64,000 nucleotides of DNA, from positions 2,356,001-2,420,000 of the forward strand of contig NC_071349.1 in NCBI RefSeq assembly GCF_027744825.2, given 5' to 3'. A program made the translations under genes and the position numbers. The number at the start of each line of letters is the position of its first letter. The stretch's first letter is position 1. This document shows, piece after piece, positions 63,801-64,000 of this stretch. The DNA comes from Synchiropus splendidus (lineage: Eukaryota; Chordata; Actinopteri; Syngnathiformes; Callionymidae). The notes under the pieces were generated by a model that saw only the letters and a program-made list of their open reading frames with translations, was not told where the DNA came from and did no database searches.

Positions 63801-64000
63801 TTTGCAGGAAAGCCTCAGAACATGAAATTTTCACCTCCCACTATAGCAGAAAGGGTGTTTCTAGTAGTTGCACATCAAATCTAAGCTGTCTATAGAGTTT
63901 TTCCTGAGTTATCAACATTTTTATGTTTGGCGTTCTGAAATCAACCTCATCTCAGTCTGAAAACGAGTTTTACGCATTGTGCCATAACTTTGCAGCGAAG

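Larger units (their letters stand above)
1..64000 (+). repeat. 188-bp satellite DNA array (whole window)
   Basis: The same unit recurs head to tail from first to last base, always in the same orientation. Landmark words such as atgtttggcgttcc, ccataactttgcagggaagc and gttgcacatcaaatcta return every 188 bp or so, for example at 24,612, 24,800 and 24,988. Length division gives about 340 units. No inversion, gap, unique insert or mobile element was seen on a full read-through. Units differ from one another mainly by substitutions and 1-2 bp indels. This organisation is known from centromeric and other heterochromatic satellites of eukaryotes, and a unit of 150-200 bp is close to a nucleosome repeat length. 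Centromere location is inference: I see no match to the CENP-B box and no flanking sequence. The family is not one I recognise. Confidence 0.97.
47888..64000 (+). repeat. Right copy of the large intra-array duplication
   Basis: This is the partner of 16,560-38,717 in the same order and orientation, shorter by about 6 kb because several left-side expansions are absent. It keeps single versions of the blocks that are doubled on the left: 52,986-53,694, 53,712-53,940, 54,155-54,500 and 56.9-57.4 kb. It has its own gains: one unit near 49.5 kb, one near 58.1 kb, and a block of about 1,588 bp at 58.3-60.6 kb. Similarity continues to the last base of the window. Confidence 0.85.

Noticed and set aside
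1..64000. CRISPR array
   Set aside because: The entire unit repeats with no unique spacers, the period is 188 bp, and there are no cas genes.
1..64000. tRNA-derived SINE or Pol III promoter (gttccggaatcgacc resembles a B box)
   Set aside because: The spacing and bases do not fit a B box, no A box lies upstream, and there is no poly-A tail or target-site duplication. Units are strictly tandem.
1..64000. CENP-B box in the monomer
   Set aside because: Neither strand of the consensus, nor variants with tttttcgaaag, has the required TTCG, A and CGGG spacing.
16560..64000. Assembly error (false duplication) as the cause of the large repeated segment
   Set aside because: Not excluded, but the two copies differ by scattered substitutions and by several whole-unit indels, which a simple assembly duplication would not produce.
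1..64000. Plus-to-minus inversions or transposon insertions inside the array
   Set aside because: Every unit landmark was found in plus orientation, and no stretch longer than a few bases departs from the monomer.

Overview
The whole window is one uninterrupted tandem satellite DNA array. A unit of about 188 bp repeats head to tail in a single orientation from base 1 to base 64000, giving roughly 340 copies by length division. I found no gene, RNA gene, transposon, microsatellite block or unique sequence. No array edge is visible on either side, so the window lies inside a larger array. This form (a 150-200 bp unit, long homogeneous array, local higher-order repeats) is typical of eukaryotic centromeric or other constitutive heterochromatin. 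I do not recognise the monomer as a named family and cannot assign a species. Recurrent C-to-T and G-to-A changes at the unit's CpG sites suggest a genome with cytosine methylation, such as a plant or vertebrate, but this is inference.

A consensus read by eye is 188 bp and about 41% G+C. Phased from agctgtctga, it has an AT-rich first part (about 1-45), a CpG-bearing part with the palindromes TTCCGGAA (50-57, in some variants) and AAAACGCGTTTT (77-88), a HindIII site AAGCTT (115-120), and an end at caaatcta. Since 188 is not a multiple of 3 and each unit carries stops, the many short open frames of 60-174 codons are repeat artefacts, not genes.

Layout. Bases 1 to about 16,550 hold mixed monomer variants with small local duplications of 1-15 units. 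About 16,560-38,717 is the left copy of a very large intra-array duplication. About 38,718-47,887 is an intervening mosaic of shared 7- and 8-unit blocks. About 47,888-64,000 is the right copy, which runs off the window end. The two copies can be aligned throughout, but the offset steps from about 31,328 down to 25,283 in jumps that are almost all whole numbers of monomers. Blocks of 1-11 units were therefore gained or lost after the duplication. The left copy carries a clear 5-monomer higher-order repeat of 941 bp in three copies (31,561-34,383) that the right copy lacks. The right copy carries its own duplication of about 1,588 bp.

A few units break the 188-bp register: four identical 81-bp partial units, one unit shortened to 138 bp and one lengthened to 213 bp. 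They act as landmarks for tracing array history. The window shows array evolution by unequal exchange, segmental duplication and patchwork conversion. It does not contain a protein-based system.
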